Positions 11,580-21,789 of a stretch of DNA of 64,000 nucleotides are shown piece after piece. Position 1 is the stretch's first letter; each line of letters starts with the position of its first letter. The stretch is from positions 15,212,501-15,276,500 of the forward strand of contig CM076944.1 in the NCBI GenBank assembly GCA_039566865.1. Reading direction: 5' to 3'. This DNA is from Aurelia coerulea. Taxonomy: Eukaryota; Cnidaria; Scyphozoa; Semaeostomeae; Ulmaridae. The translations under genes were made by a program, and so were the position numbers. The notes under the pieces were generated by a model. The model worked only from the letters and a program-made list of their open reading frames with translations. It had not been told where the DNA came from and did not search any database.

Positions 11580-13034
11580 TTCATTTTGATCTGTGGGGAT
11601 TTGCCCTGACCGCTCGATGAATATATTCGTTGTCTGCCTCAGCAAACTATTCCTGTTAATATTTGCTCAAAAATCAATAATAGGCGGATTGTTTATACGC
11701 AAAAATGTTTGATTCAGTGCTGGATTGCTATTAGTAGTAAATAAATTGAGGCAAAAAGATGGGAAGAATTCATTTTGTAATCAGGTGGTTCCAAAAAAAT
11801 GTTTGTCATATTTTCACTGTTGTCCGTTTAATGTGCCCATAGCTTCAAATTACATAAGCAAGAATTAACAAACTCAAAGGTATCAAATAGGGTTAAGAAC
11901 CAGGTTTGAAAGCGTAATTTCCAGCCTGTGCAGGTGGATGGCTTGACGAGCAAATCGTGGATTTAGGGCTGAAATCCTGGTCCACAAAAGGGGCAATCCT
12001 CGACATGCAAAGGATAATAGCTTCGTTCACCTGCAAGTCTCATTGTTGTGAATAGGTTGCAATGATCATTTTAAGCAATTTTCTTACAATTTGCATCCTT
12101 TCATAAACACGGTGAGCATAAATCGAAAGGTGCACATGATTCTAGCATAATAAACTCACCATAATTTCATTGCATTGCATATTTCTCCGCTTTCTGCAAG
12201 TTTCGAACCGGCAATTTTGAGTTCAAAACCCTAACTCCTCAGCAATAAAAAATTCCACATTGGGGCTAACAAAGTAGTCTTGGTGGGCCTTCTGATATGA
12301 AATTATCATTTTGCTTGGTAACCATTGCCGCTATGTTCAGTGTGAAGTTTGAAAAGTTTCTTGTCAATGTTGAGGTCTACGATAGTCGCTCTATCTCTCT
12401 CTGTCCGGCCATTCCATCTAATAACAATGTATCGCTGCCCAGTACTATTTAGGGAGCCGTAACTAACAAATGTCCAATCCCTTGAATGCTCTTTTTTGTA
12501 TGCAGTTTAAGTTATAATCTTTCTTAAAGGCCTAATACCCGGTTGCGTGTACTATAATATAGGGTGAGCAAGGGACTACGTTTTCTGTTGTCAGAAGCAG
12601 AAGCAAAATTAGCCAGGTTTTCACCAGCAGGCTCGGTTGTATCGTGCAATGTGTTGCTACTAACTTGTGAAAAATGGCATCGTGTGGGTCATATGTACCC
12701 TTGCCTTTTGTATCTTGTGCTCAGCATATCATACTCATATATCTGTGTTTATTGTTATTAAGCATGTTTGTGTAAGCTTGTCAATCTAGCGATAGTTGCT
12801 CTATCGAACTGGTGAGAAACAGCATATATATTCAATGTTAATGGTAAGGCCGTCTAGGCCAGTCGCAAATATTGAAATTAGCATCTGCCTCACAAATGGG
12901 GAGCTGGTTTAACAAAGAGGAGGGATGTGCACGAGAAGGCAGTCGGGTAGCCTTCAACCTTTAGTATATTTAGCCCTGGTTCGTAAGATGCCAGGGTGTG
13001 GGTGTGCAAAGCTAAGGAAACAATCTGTTGTAAG
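11580..13034. other. Non-coding, presumed intron; insertion target of the BEL element
   Basis: No gene seen. From about 12840 the sequence has short words (GGCCGTCTAGGCCAGTCGC) resembling the GC-rich block that follows the BEL element at 20804, suggesting that one older repeat was split by the BEL insertion. Confidence 0.4.
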
Positions 13035-13039
13035 TGCTG

Positions 13040-13648
13040 TGTGACGCACAAATGTACTCTAGGGACACGGGACCTGTTGTCCCCTGTGTATTAAATTTGG
13101 TTGTTTTTCATCTGTTAAGTTGTTTACGTCGTATAGTTGTTTTGTTCATTTGGTTCAGTAATATAGTGACACGTAGCGTAGTTGTAAGCCTCGGTTCGAT
13201 GCTCGTAGCTATAAAAGCGAAGCGCGCCTTGCTTTCGGGGCTTCTAGAGACAGTGAAGGTGAACATGATAGAAGACCGGGACACGAAGAAACTTTGGCAG
13301 CACGCGGTGGCATTTGCTTTGGATTTTGCTGAGCCTTTATAGCTACGAGGAAATAAAGTTTGTAAGTATAATTGACCCTGTTGTATTGTATTAATTTCTT
13401 CATATTCTGTATTCTTCGTTATTCCTTGTGTATGCATTATTCGTTAGTTTCTTATTCGTTTTGATTATGCTTCGTTTATGCGTATATTTGGTCTATTTGA
13501 AGTTGATTTGAGTTTATTTTATTGTAGCAAACCGCATCATTTTAAGCCTAAAGCCAGTGGTTATTATTGCTTTGGTTCTTGGGTTTTGGGCTTTGGATGT
13601 GAGTTGGAAAATTCCCCTGTAGCGATGCTTTAGAGATTCGTGGCTACA
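13040..13648 (+). repeat. 5' LTR of the BEL/Pao element
   Basis: Starts TGTGACGCAC and ends GGCTACA. It differs from the 3' LTR by one missing A near 13515 (TTTATTTT against TTTAATTTT). A GTAAGT splice-donor-like word sits at 13362-13367, just after the AATAAA. I see no TGG-initiated primer binding site directly after the LTR: only 16 bp separate its end from the gag start codon. Confidence 0.95.
13202..13357 (+). promoter_or_regulatory. LTR promoter/polyadenylation signals inside an inverted repeat
   Basis: TATAAAAG at 13210 is a likely TATA box and AATAAA at 13352 a likely poly(A) signal, which would put the R region between them. A perfect 14-bp inverted pair (CTCGTAGCTATAAA at 13202-13215, TTTATAGCTACGAG at 13336-13349) frames this part, so the TATA box itself is in one arm. 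The same pair exists in the 3' LTR. Confidence 0.65.
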
Positions 13649-13664
13649 TCAGTTTGAAACTTTC

Positions 13665-16600
13665 ATGATGGATGAGCAAGAAAACTTTGGAATATCAGAT
13701 GAGTATTTGGTGATGTCAGATTCAGAGTCCCGTAACAGAAGACGAATAGATGCCGAAGAACGAAGAAGGCTGAAACAGACGAGAGCAAATGCGAAGCGTG
13801 GGTTTACGAGAGCACTGAACCGAGTGGCAGAAACCATGCTGGCCGAATCGTCCCTCTCTGAAGTGATCACGAGTGAAATCAACTTGAAAACAGCCTTTGA
13901 CGAATTCTGTCGTGCATGTGAGCTCTATCGCGATTCTCTTGTCGAAGAAGACGATTTGGATGAAAGCCGTGCATATTTTCACGAAGCCGAAGTGAGATTT
14001 CTGGCGATGAAAGACCGTATAGCCCTACGTTTTGAGCAAATTCAGCAGCCTGGTCAAGCAGACAGAGAGCATGATATTACCCCTGAAGACTCGGTAAGCC
14101 AAATTCATTCTACTAATGATTCTTGTAAGTCTTCTAGATCATCGATGCGTTCCAGTGAGCGACTTCTACAGGAAACACGATTGACAAATGCTACAAGAAG
14201 GGCATCGTTGATGGCAGAGGCATCATTTTTGAAGATGAAACAGTCACTTGCAAATCGAGAGATACAGTTGCAACAACAAAGAGAGGATTTGGAAATGGAG
14301 ATACAGTTGAGGAAACTTGAAGCAGAGGATGAAGTTTGCAAGGATTTTGAGACCGTGATATCACATGCTCAGTCTGCAACTCCGTATGTTGGACGTGGAC
14401 CAGTGAACCCCCATGTACACTCTGCTCCTCCACAGTTGCCCATGCCTGGTGTGTCGCGCAGTGTCATCTCACGCAGTGGCGTTCAAGGTCATGTGATTGG
14501 TGCTCCTCCTCAGTTGTCAGTGAGTCAGTCCTTTGGTGAGCCAGTGAATCCCCATGTCCAGTCCGCTCCTCCACAGTTGCAGATGCCTGGTGTGTCGCGC
14601 AGTGTCATCTCACGCAATGGCGTTCAAGGTCATGTGATTGGTGCTCCTCCTCAGTTGTCAGTGAGTCAGTCCTTTGGTGAGCCAGTGAATCCCCATGTCC
14701 AGTCCGCTCCTCCACAGTTGCAGATGCCTGGTGTGTCGCCCAGTGTCATCTCACGCAGTGGCATTCAAGGTCATGTGATTGGTGCTCCTCCTCAGTTGTC
14801 AGTGAGTCAGTCCTTTGGTGAGCCAGTGAATCCCCATGTCCAGTCCGCTCCTCCACAGTTGCAGATGCCTGGTGTGTCGCGCAGTGTCATCTCACGCAGT
14901 GGCGTTCAAGGTCATGTGATTGGTGCTCCTCCTCAGTTGTCAGTGAGTCAGTCCTTTGGTGAGCCAGTGAATCCCCATGTCCAGTCCGCTCCTCCACAGT
15001 TGCAGATGCCTGGTGTGTCGCGCAGTGTCATCTCACGCAGTGGCGTTCAAGGTCATGTGATTGGTGCTCCTCCTCAGTTGTCAGTGAGTCAGTCCTTTGG
15101 TGAGCCAGTGAATCCCCATGTCCAGTCCGCTCCTCCACAGTTGCAGATGCCTGGTGTGTCGCGCAGTGTCATCTCACGCAGTGGCGTTCAAGGTCATGTG
15201 ATTGGTGCTCCTCCTCAGTTGTCAGTGAGTCAGTCCTTTGGTGAGCCAGTGAATCCCCATGTCCAGTCCGCTCCTCCACAGTTGCAGATGCCTGGTGTGT
15301 CGCGCAGTGTCATCTCACGCAGTGGCGTTCAAGGTCATGTGATTGGTGCTCCTCCTCAGTTGTCAGTGAGTCAGTCCTTTGGTGAGCCAGTGAATCCCCA
15401 TGTCCAGTCCGCTCCTCCACAGTTGCAGATGCCTGGTGTGTCGCGCAGTGTCATCTCACGCAGTGGCGTTCAAGGTCATGTGATTGGTGCTCCTCCTCAG
15501 TTGTCAGTGAGTCAGTCCTTTGGTGAGGCAGTGAATCCCCATGTCCAGTCCGCTCCTCCACAGTTTCCCATGCCTGGTGTGTCGCGCAGTGGTGAACCAG
15601 ATCATGATTTTGGTGCTCCTTCACAGTTACCATTTCCTTGCATGCCACAAGAATCACTGCAGCACCATGACATGAATGTTTCCCCAGAAGAAAGCATCTC
15701 CATGCAAAATGAAATAAATGACTCAGGTATTGAATATCTTGAAACTATGCGTAAATTAGCTGCTGCAACATTGCTACCAAAATCTGAACTGATGACATTT
15801 GATGGTGATCCTTTAAAATATTTCTCTTTCATAAAATCCTTTGAAAATAATGTGGAAAAAGATCTTTGTGATTCTAGCAGGCAGCTTCAACTTCTCATTC
15901 AATACTGTACTGGAAAGGCAAAGAAGGTGATAGAAAATTGCATTTTGCTGAGCCCATCAGAAGGATACAAGGAGGCCAAGAAGTTGCTGGCAGAAAGATT
16001 TGGAAATGTGTACAAAGTGACTAATTCTTGGATATGCAAAGTGACGAATGGACCAATGATAAAACCTGGTGATCGAGAAGCATTGATTGATCTGGCAGAT
16101 GATTTACACAATTGTGAACTTACACTCAAGGCAACAGGGAGACTGAATCAAGTCAACAATGAAGACTGCTTAGTGAAGATTCTGGAGAGATGTCCTGCTT
16201 TTGTCAAATCTCGCTGGCAATCAAGGGTTTATGAATTCCGAGAGCGTGGACACAACCCAAACATCGAAGATGTTAGAAAATTGGTGAGAATGGTAGCTGT
16301 TGAAAAGAACGACCCTGTATTTGGTGCACTCATGGAAAGGGATGGCAGTAAGCAGGCAACAAGGGACAAACGCATGAGACGACCTGGACATGTTGCTGAT
16401 AAGTCAAGCCACAGCAGGCACGTGAACTTCAACATCCAGACAAATGCTGACCAGAAACCAAATGACAATGGAGGCAATGCAAGATGCTATCTTTGTGAAG
16501 GCAAGCATAAACTAGAAGTATGTGAAGATTTCAAAGGCAAAACTGGCGTGGAACAACTCCAATTCATTCGTTCTCGCAAACTGTGTGACAACTGTTTGTC

Positions 16601-19600
16601 TTCGAGTCACTTCTCAGCTGGCTGCAAGCGTCGAAACGAATGCAAAGTGCCTGGTTGTCCTTTGAGAAGAAAACACATGACATCGTTACATGAAGCAGTT
16701 ATGGCTTTCGAGAAGAAACGTCGAGAGACAACAATATCTGGAGCAGCTACAGATCAGCAGCATTCCAGAAGAACAAATCAAAGTCAGTTTGTTGGATCGA
16801 ATATGCACACTGGGGCCGGATGTAGCAAAGGATTGACAATTGTGCCAGTAAAGATCAAAGGAAATGGACAGAGCAAGGTGATATGTACATATGCTATGCT
16901 AGATACTGGCTCAACTGCTTCATTCTGCACAGAGGACATCTTGAAGAAGCTTGGAATCTCTGGAACACGATGCAAAATGTCTTTGGCTACAGTTAACAAT
17001 GAAGAGCAACATGAATGTGTCATGGTCAACTTGGATGTCATGGATCTGGACGAGAATGTCATGATTGAAGTCCCAAATGCCTTCTCTGTGAAGAAACTGA
17101 ATGTGTCATTGGAATCAATCACAAAGCAAGATGATGTAGACAATTGGCCCTACCTGCATGGTGTAACAGTCCCAAGGGCACTTGCGAATCAAGATGTTGG
17201 TCTCCTTATTGGTGTGGATGTGCCAGAGGCGTTGCAACCAGAAGAGATTAGAAGAGCACAAAATGGTGGACCTTATGCAGTGAAGACGAAATTCGGTTGG
17301 ACGCTTAATGGACCACTTTGGAGATATGGTAAAAACCGTAAGCAATGCTATCTCATTTCTTCCTGCGAAAATGATGACACGTTAGAGAAACAATTCAAGC
17401 AGTACATCAATCGTGACTTTTGTGAATCAACTGCTGACAACAACTGCAAAGCGATGTCGATGGAAGATAAGAAGGCACTAGCAGTACTCGATGACACAGC
17501 CAAACTTGTTGATGGGCATTATCAACTTGCTATACCGTGGAGAGACATCCAACCATGTCTGCCAAACAACAAATCAGTGGCGGAACACAGACTGAAACAC
17601 CTGAAGAGGAAGTTGTCAAGGGATGTTGCCCTCTGTGAGAAGTATACCAACTTTATTGATGATCTCATGGTGAAAGACCACGCAAGAAAGGTTCCTCAAG
17701 ATCAGATCAGTAGAAATGATGGAGCGGTTTGGTATCTACCACATCACAATGTGCTCAATCCGAAGAAGCCCGAGAAAGTCAGAATAGTTTTCGACTGTGC
17801 AGCAACATACCGTGGGAAATCACTGAATGACAATGTACTGCAAGGCCCTGACTTCACGAATTCACTTGTTAGCGTTTTACTCCGATTCCGTCAAGAATCA
17901 GTGGCACTGATGGCAGATGTTGAATCCATGTTCCATCAGGTACGTGTTCACCCAAATGATGTTGATGCATTGCGCTTCCTTTGGTTTCCCCATGGTGATT
18001 TAAGCAAAGATCCAGAAGAGTATCAGATGCTCGTCCATTTGTTTGGTGGTGTATGGTCGCCATGCTGTGCAAGCTATGCTCTGAGGAAGACAGCTGTCGA
18101 CAATGCAGACCGATATGCCTTTGAAGTCACTGAAACTGTGCGCAGAAATTTCTACGTGGATGACCTGTTGAAGTCAGTCAAGGATACACAATCTGCAATC
18201 AAAATGTACAAAGAAGTTACTGAGCTGCTATCTCATGGAGGATTCCATCTGACGAAGTGGACAAGTAACAAGCGAGAAGTATTGGAGGTCATTCCAGACT
18301 CTGAGTTATCAAAGGAACTGAAGAATGTGGATTTTGAAAAGGACACGCTCCCAACTGAAAGAGCCTTGGGTCTCCAATGGAATACAGAAAAAGATAAATT
18401 TCAATACAACATTGGTTTCAAGGACAAACCAGACACAAGACGAGGTATATTGAGCATCGTATCATCAGTGTATGACCCCCTTGGATTTGTCTCACCGTTT
18501 ATCCTTCGAGCAAAGATGATTCTACATCAGTTATGTCGGAAGAAGCTTGCATGGGATGATCCTGCCCCAGAAGAAGAACGTCAATGCTGGAAGCAATGGC
18601 TTGCAGAACTACAAACACTTCAAGAATTTTCTGTTGACAGATGCTTCAAGCCAGAAACATTTGGTGAACCAAACATGACAGAGCTACACCATTTCTCAGA
18701 TGCTTCTGAAGCAGGTTATGGAGCAGTCTCATACATCAGAATGACTAACAACAAAGGCGCGGTTCACTGTGCATTCGTAACTGGAAAGTCACGACTATCC
18801 CCTTTGAAGTATATGACAATTCCACGTCTTGAGTTATCAGCAGCTACAGTGGCAGTGAAATTGGACCAAATGATCAGAAAGGAGCTCGACTGCGAAATCA
18901 ACAAATCATTCTTTTGGACTGATAGCCAAGCAGTTTTGAGGTACATTTACAATGAAAACAGAAGATTCCAGACATTCGTTGCAAACAGGCTGGCAATCAT
19001 ACACGAAGGCTCTGACCCAGAACAATGGAGGTACATCAACACCGCTTCGAATCCTGCAGACGACGCTTCAAGATTTTGGATAGTGAAGGCAAGAGTTCCA
19101 GTTCGTAAGATAATCAATGAATGCTTTGACTGCAAGAAAAGATTACAGAAGCCTGGCCTGCAAAAGATGGCAGATTTACCACCAGATCGAGTCAATCCTG
19201 GTATGCCTCCATTTACGTTTGTTGGATACGACTGTTTTGGACCGTTCATGGTGAAAAGAAGACGTTGTCAAGAAAAAAGGTATGGTGTACTTTTCACATG
19301 TTTGGCAGTTCGTGCTGTGCATATCGAAGTAATTCATGGTATGGATACAGATTCCTTCATTCATGCATTAAGACGCTTCATGTCAAGAAGAGGTCGACCA
19401 CAAGAAATGAGATCTGACAATGGAACAAACTTTGTTGGTGGCAATCGTGAACTCAAGGAAGCAATAGATCAATGGAATAAAGACAAACTACATCAGCACT
19501 TTCTGCAGCAGGAAATCAAATGGATTCCAAACCCTCCAAAAGCTTCTCATATGGGTGGAGTATGGGAACGAATCATCAGATCAACAAGAAAGATATTGCA

Positions 19601-20120
19601 GGCACTTCTTCGAGAGCAGCTGCTGGATGACGAAGGACTTCAGACCCTCTTCTGCGAGACTGAGTCGATCATCAATGGAAGACCATTAACCAAAGTGTCC
19701 GATGACCCAAAAGATGCCAATGCCCTGACACCAAACCATCTTTTGCTTCTGAAATCAAATGAATGTTTTTCACCTGGCATTTTCGTGAAATCTGATAGCT
19801 ATTCAAGAAGAAGATGGAGACAAGTGCAATATCTTGCTGACATTTTTTGGAGAAGATGGACGAGAGAGTACTTACCTATATTGCAGATGAGACAAAAATG
19901 GCAAACTGTCAAGCGAAACTTAGCCGTCGATGACATTGTTTTGGTGATGGATGAATCATTACCAAGAGGTTCTTGGCCTTTGGGAAGAGTGACTGAGGTG
20001 ACAAAGGGAAGAGACGGTCTGGTTCGTTCTGTGAAGGTGAAGACAAGCAAATCAGAACTTTTGCGACCTATAGACAAGCTATGCCTTCTTGAAGCAGCGG
20101 AAGATAGAGAAAATAGATGA
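13665..20120 (+). CDS. BEL/Pao Gag-Pol polyprotein with internal deletion at the integrase border
   Basis: One 2151-codon frame whose ATG lies 17 bp after the LTR. Residues 1-240 are charged and probably coiled-coil. Residues 245-620 are eight 47-residue Pro/Ser-rich repeats. About 700-890 is the DUF1759-type Gag core (TFDGDPLKYFSFIKSF). Two Cys/His knuckle groups follow (from CYLCEGKHKLEVC, about 940-1000). The protease has DTGS at about 1080. RT has RIVFDCAA (about 1374) and the YVDD box (about 1497). RNase H includes DASEAGYG (about 1680). The integrase core shows D (about 1855), D in SDNGTNF (about 1917) and E in GGVWER, 50 residues on. At residues 1800-1803 the RNase H end runs straight into the second half of the integrase zinc domain: the His-His half and preceding linker are missing although the frame is kept. 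Confidence 0.93.
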   Translation: MMDEQENFGISDEYLVMSDSESRNRRRIDAEERRRLKQTRANAKRGFTRALNRVAETMLAESSLSEVITSEINLKTAFDEFCRACELYRDSLVEEDDLDESRAYFHEAEVRFLAMKDRIALRFEQIQQPGQADREHDITPEDSVSQIHSTNDSCKSSRSSMRSSERLLQETRLTNATRRASLMAEASFLKMKQSLANREIQLQQQREDLEMEIQLRKLEAEDEVCKDFETVISHAQSATPYVGRGPVNPHVHSAPPQLPMPGVSRSVISRSGVQGHVIGAPPQLSVSQSFGEPVNPHVQSAPPQLQMPGVSRSVISRNGVQGHVIGAPPQLSVSQSFGEPVNPHVQSAPPQLQMPGVSPSVISRSGIQGHVIGAPPQLSVSQSFGEPVNPHVQSAPPQLQMPGVSRSVISRSGVQGHVIGAPPQLSVSQSFGEPVNPHVQSAPPQLQMPGVSRSVISRSGVQGHVIGAPPQLSVSQSFGEPVNPHVQSAPPQLQMPGVSRSVISRSGVQGHVIGAPPQLSVSQSFGEPVNPHVQSAPPQLQMPGVSRSVISRSGVQGHVIGAPPQLSVSQSFGEPVNPHVQSAPPQLQMPGVSRSVISRSGVQGHVIGAPPQLSVSQSFGEAVNPHVQSAPPQFPMPGVSRSGEPDHDFGAPSQLPFPCMPQESLQHHDMNVSPEESISMQNEINDSGIEYLETMRKLAAATLLPKSELMTFDGDPLKYFSFIKSFENNVEKDLCDSSRQLQLLIQYCTGKAKKVIENCILLSPSEGYKEAKKLLAERFGNVYKVTNSWICKVTNGPMIKPGDREALIDLADDLHNCELTLKATGRLNQVNNEDCLVKILERCPAFVKSRWQSRVYEFRERGHNPNIEDVRKLVRMVAVEKNDPVFGALMERDGSKQATRDKRMRRPGHVADKSSHSRHVNFNIQTNADQKPNDNGGNARCYLCEGKHKLEVCEDFKGKTGVEQLQFIRSRKLCDNCLSSSHFSAGCKRRNECKVPGCPLRRKHMTSLHEAVMAFEKKRRETTISGAATDQQHSRRTNQSQFVGSNMHTGAGCSKGLTIVPVKIKGNGQSKVICTYAMLDTGSTASFCTEDILKKLGISGTRCKMSLATVNNEEQHECVMVNLDVMDLDENVMIEVPNAFSVKKLNVSLESITKQDDVDNWPYLHGVTVPRALANQDVGLLIGVDVPEALQPEEIRRAQNGGPYAVKTKFGWTLNGPLWRYGKNRKQCYLISSCENDDTLEKQFKQYINRDFCESTADNNCKAMSMEDKKALAVLDDTAKLVDGHYQLAIPWRDIQPCLPNNKSVAEHRLKHLKRKLSRDVALCEKYTNFIDDLMVKDHARKVPQDQISRNDGAVWYLPHHNVLNPKKPEKVRIVFDCAATYRGKSLNDNVLQGPDFTNSLVSVLLRFRQESVALMADVESMFHQVRVHPNDVDALRFLWFPHGDLSKDPEEYQMLVHLFGGVWSPCCASYALRKTAVDNADRYAFEVTETVRRNFYVDDLLKSVKDTQSAIKMYKEVTELLSHGGFHLTKWTSNKREVLEVIPDSELSKELKNVDFEKDTLPTERALGLQWNTEKDKFQYNIGFKDKPDTRRGILSIVSSVYDPLGFVSPFILRAKMILHQLCRKKLAWDDPAPEEERQCWKQWLAELQTLQEFSVDRCFKPETFGEPNMTELHHFSDASEAGYGAVSYIRMTNNKGAVHCAFVTGKSRLSPLKYMTIPRLELSAATVAVKLDQMIRKELDCEINKSFFWTDSQAVLRYIYNENRRFQTFVANRLAIIHEGSDPEQWRYINTASNPADDASRFWIVKARVPVRKIINECFDCKKRLQKPGLQKMADLPPDRVNPGMPPFTFVGYDCFGPFMVKRRRCQEKRYGVLFTCLAVRAVHIEVIHGMDTDSFIHALRRFMSRRGRPQEMRSDNGTNFVGGNRELKEAIDQWNKDKLHQHFLQQEIKWIPNPPKASHMGGVWERIIRSTRKILQALLREQLLDDEGLQTLFCETESIINGRPLTKVSDDPKDANALTPNHLLLLKSNECFSPGIFVKSDSYSRRRWRQVQYLADIFWRRWTREYLPILQMRQKWQTVKRNLAVDDIVLVMDESLPRGSWPLGRVTEVTKGRDGLVRSVKVKTSKSELLRPIDKLCLLEAAEDRENR
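14397..15524 (+). repeat. Eight tandem 141-bp repeats within gag
   Basis: Unit starts fall at 14397, 14538, 14679, 14820, 14961, 15102, 15243 and 15384; a partial ninth follows to about 15590. Each unit encodes 47 residues including NPHVQSAPPQLQMPGVS and GHVIGAPPQLSVSQSFG. Copies 2-8 are almost identical in DNA, with only a few substitutions (for example SRNG, SPSV, SRSGI), while copy 1 and the partial copy diverge. That pattern fits recent expansion by slippage or unequal exchange. Confidence 0.97.
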
Positions 20121-20188
20121 GAAGGATATTTGTGCTTGAGATCAAGAAAAGGAAACAGTTACCGTCTGGTCCACTGTTTGGGGCCGGA

Positions 20189-20798
20189 TGTGACGCACAA
20201 ATGTACTCTAGGGACACGGGACCTGTTGTCCCCTGTGTATTAAATTTGGTTGTTTTTCATCTGTTAAGTTGTTTACGTCGTATAGTTGTTTTGTTCATTT
20301 GGTTCAGTAATATAGTGACACGTAGCGTAGTTGTAAGCCTCGGTTCGATGCTCGTAGCTATAAAAGCGAAGCGCGCCTTGCTTTCGGGGCTTCTAGAGAC
20401 AGTGAAGGTGAACATGATAGAAGACCGGGACACGAAGAAACTTTGGCAGCACGCGGTGGCATTTGCTTTGGATTTTGCTGAGCCTTTATAGCTACGAGGA
20501 AATAAAGTTTGTAAGTATAATTGACCCTGTTGTATTGTATTAATTTCTTCATATTCTGTATTCTTCGTTATTCCTTGTGTATGCATTATTCGTTAGTTTC
20601 TTATTCGTTTTGATTATGCTTCGTTTATGCGTATATTTGGTCTATTTGAAGTTGATTTGAGTTTAATTTTATTGTAGCAAACCGCATCATTTTAAGCCTA
20701 AAGCCAGTGGTTATTATTGCTTTGGTTCTTGGGTTTTGGGCTTTGGATGTGAGTTGGAAAATTCCCCTGTAGCGATGCTTTAGAGATTCGTGGCTACA
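20189..20798 (+). repeat. 3' LTR of the BEL/Pao element
   Basis: Matches the 5' LTR apart from one extra A near 20665. Preceded by GGGGCCGGA, a weak purine-rich tract for plus-strand priming. Confidence 0.95.
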
Positions 20799-20803
20799 TG
20801 CTG

Positions 20804-21789
20804 CGCCCGGCGATATCGTATATCGTAGAGTTTGTTTTGCTTACTTGAGTTAAATCAATGTTACTATATTGCCATAGAAAGGGCCGAGCCCAAGCGATAT
20901 CAGCTGCTTACGCTTATGCAGGGCGTGTTGGATGCATATTGCATCAGTTTAGTTGGACCATCGGGCCAGTCGGGTGCATCGCACCAAAAGCATGCCTCGT
21001 GACGGCTGGGCCGTAAGCCTAGTCGGCACACAACCTTTTATTTTGTAGGAATGCAACGCAATGAAAGCAAGAATAAGACTGACATGTTGGAAGCTCTGGT
21101 ATAAACTAAGCTGCAGTCAAGGAGCCCTGCGATGTGGATGTGATGCAATATGGTGTGCCCGGGTGGCCGCGCCATCAGCCCAATGCAAATCGCTTATCGT
21201 TGTCATGTTACTGTATCGTACACAGTGTAACTTGTGTCATCGTGTGTGCAGTTTCAATGGCGTGCTTGATACAGGATCGTATCAATGCTGTGTGCCCTAA
21301 TACAGGGCGTGTCGGATGAACGTTGCATCAGCTGTTTGGCCGAAAGGCCTTGTCGGGTGCTTGGGCACCGCCGGGTGCTCAAGTACCAGCTGCATCTTTG
21401 GTGACAGTTAGGCCTTAAGCCTAGCCGCCACTTTTTCGTTTTATTTACCTTTTAGGGGTCATACACGCGGGCGCGTGCCTTGACATCCCGTCTTTTTGTA
21501 TATGATTGGATGGTGCCTTATCGTAGGCTTGTTTTTAGTGCCTTATCGTAGGCTTTATACGTTTTTGTTCCAGATCTGCTTTATTTAAGTTCTGCTTAGG
21601 TAGGGAGAAGTTCGTCTGAGTCTTTTACGGTTGGTGATTGGGTGGAGCACTGCGTGCTCTTGTGGCCGGAATTCGTTATTCCATGTCTATCACCGCTGGT
21701 GCACTCTCCTCCGCAGTCAGATTAACCTGTGGGGCGAGAGAGGCTGATGCACTGATAGCCCATTTTCCTGAGGTAAGTATTAACGTTGG
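20804..21789. other. GC-richer block with two diverged ~120-bp repeats; no gene
   Basis: Two related segments at about 20917-21031 and 21300-21433 share GCAGGGCGTG, GGATG, TTGCATCAG, GTCGGGTGC and GTAAGCCTAG-like words, each with small hairpins such as GGCCGAAAGGCC. Composition is clearly richer in GC than the neighbours. It ends at CCTGAG followed by GTAAGTATT, a strong donor-like word at 21772. It might be a solo LTR or the untranslated leader of another retroelement, split by the BEL insertion; I cannot identify it. Confidence 0.4.

Larger units (their letters stand above)
13040..20798 (+). mobile_element. Complete BEL/Pao LTR retrotransposon
   Basis: Two nearly identical LTRs (609 and 610 bp, one single-base indel seen) bracket one long gag-pol frame. 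The 5-bp target duplication TGCTG is perfect (13035-13039 and 20799-20803). LTRs start TG and end CA. Order of domains (Gag, zinc knuckles, aspartic protease, RT, RNase H, integrase, C-terminal DUF5641-like) is that of Bel/Pao. It lies in sense orientation in the presumed HIBCH intron. The near identity of the LTRs shows a recent insertion. Confidence 0.95.

Noticed and set aside
13034..13437. Frames inside the LTRs on both strands (also 20117-20586)
   Set aside because: Repeated only because the LTR is repeated; no known LTR-encoded product. The plus frame MLVAIKAKRALLSG is noted but unsupported.
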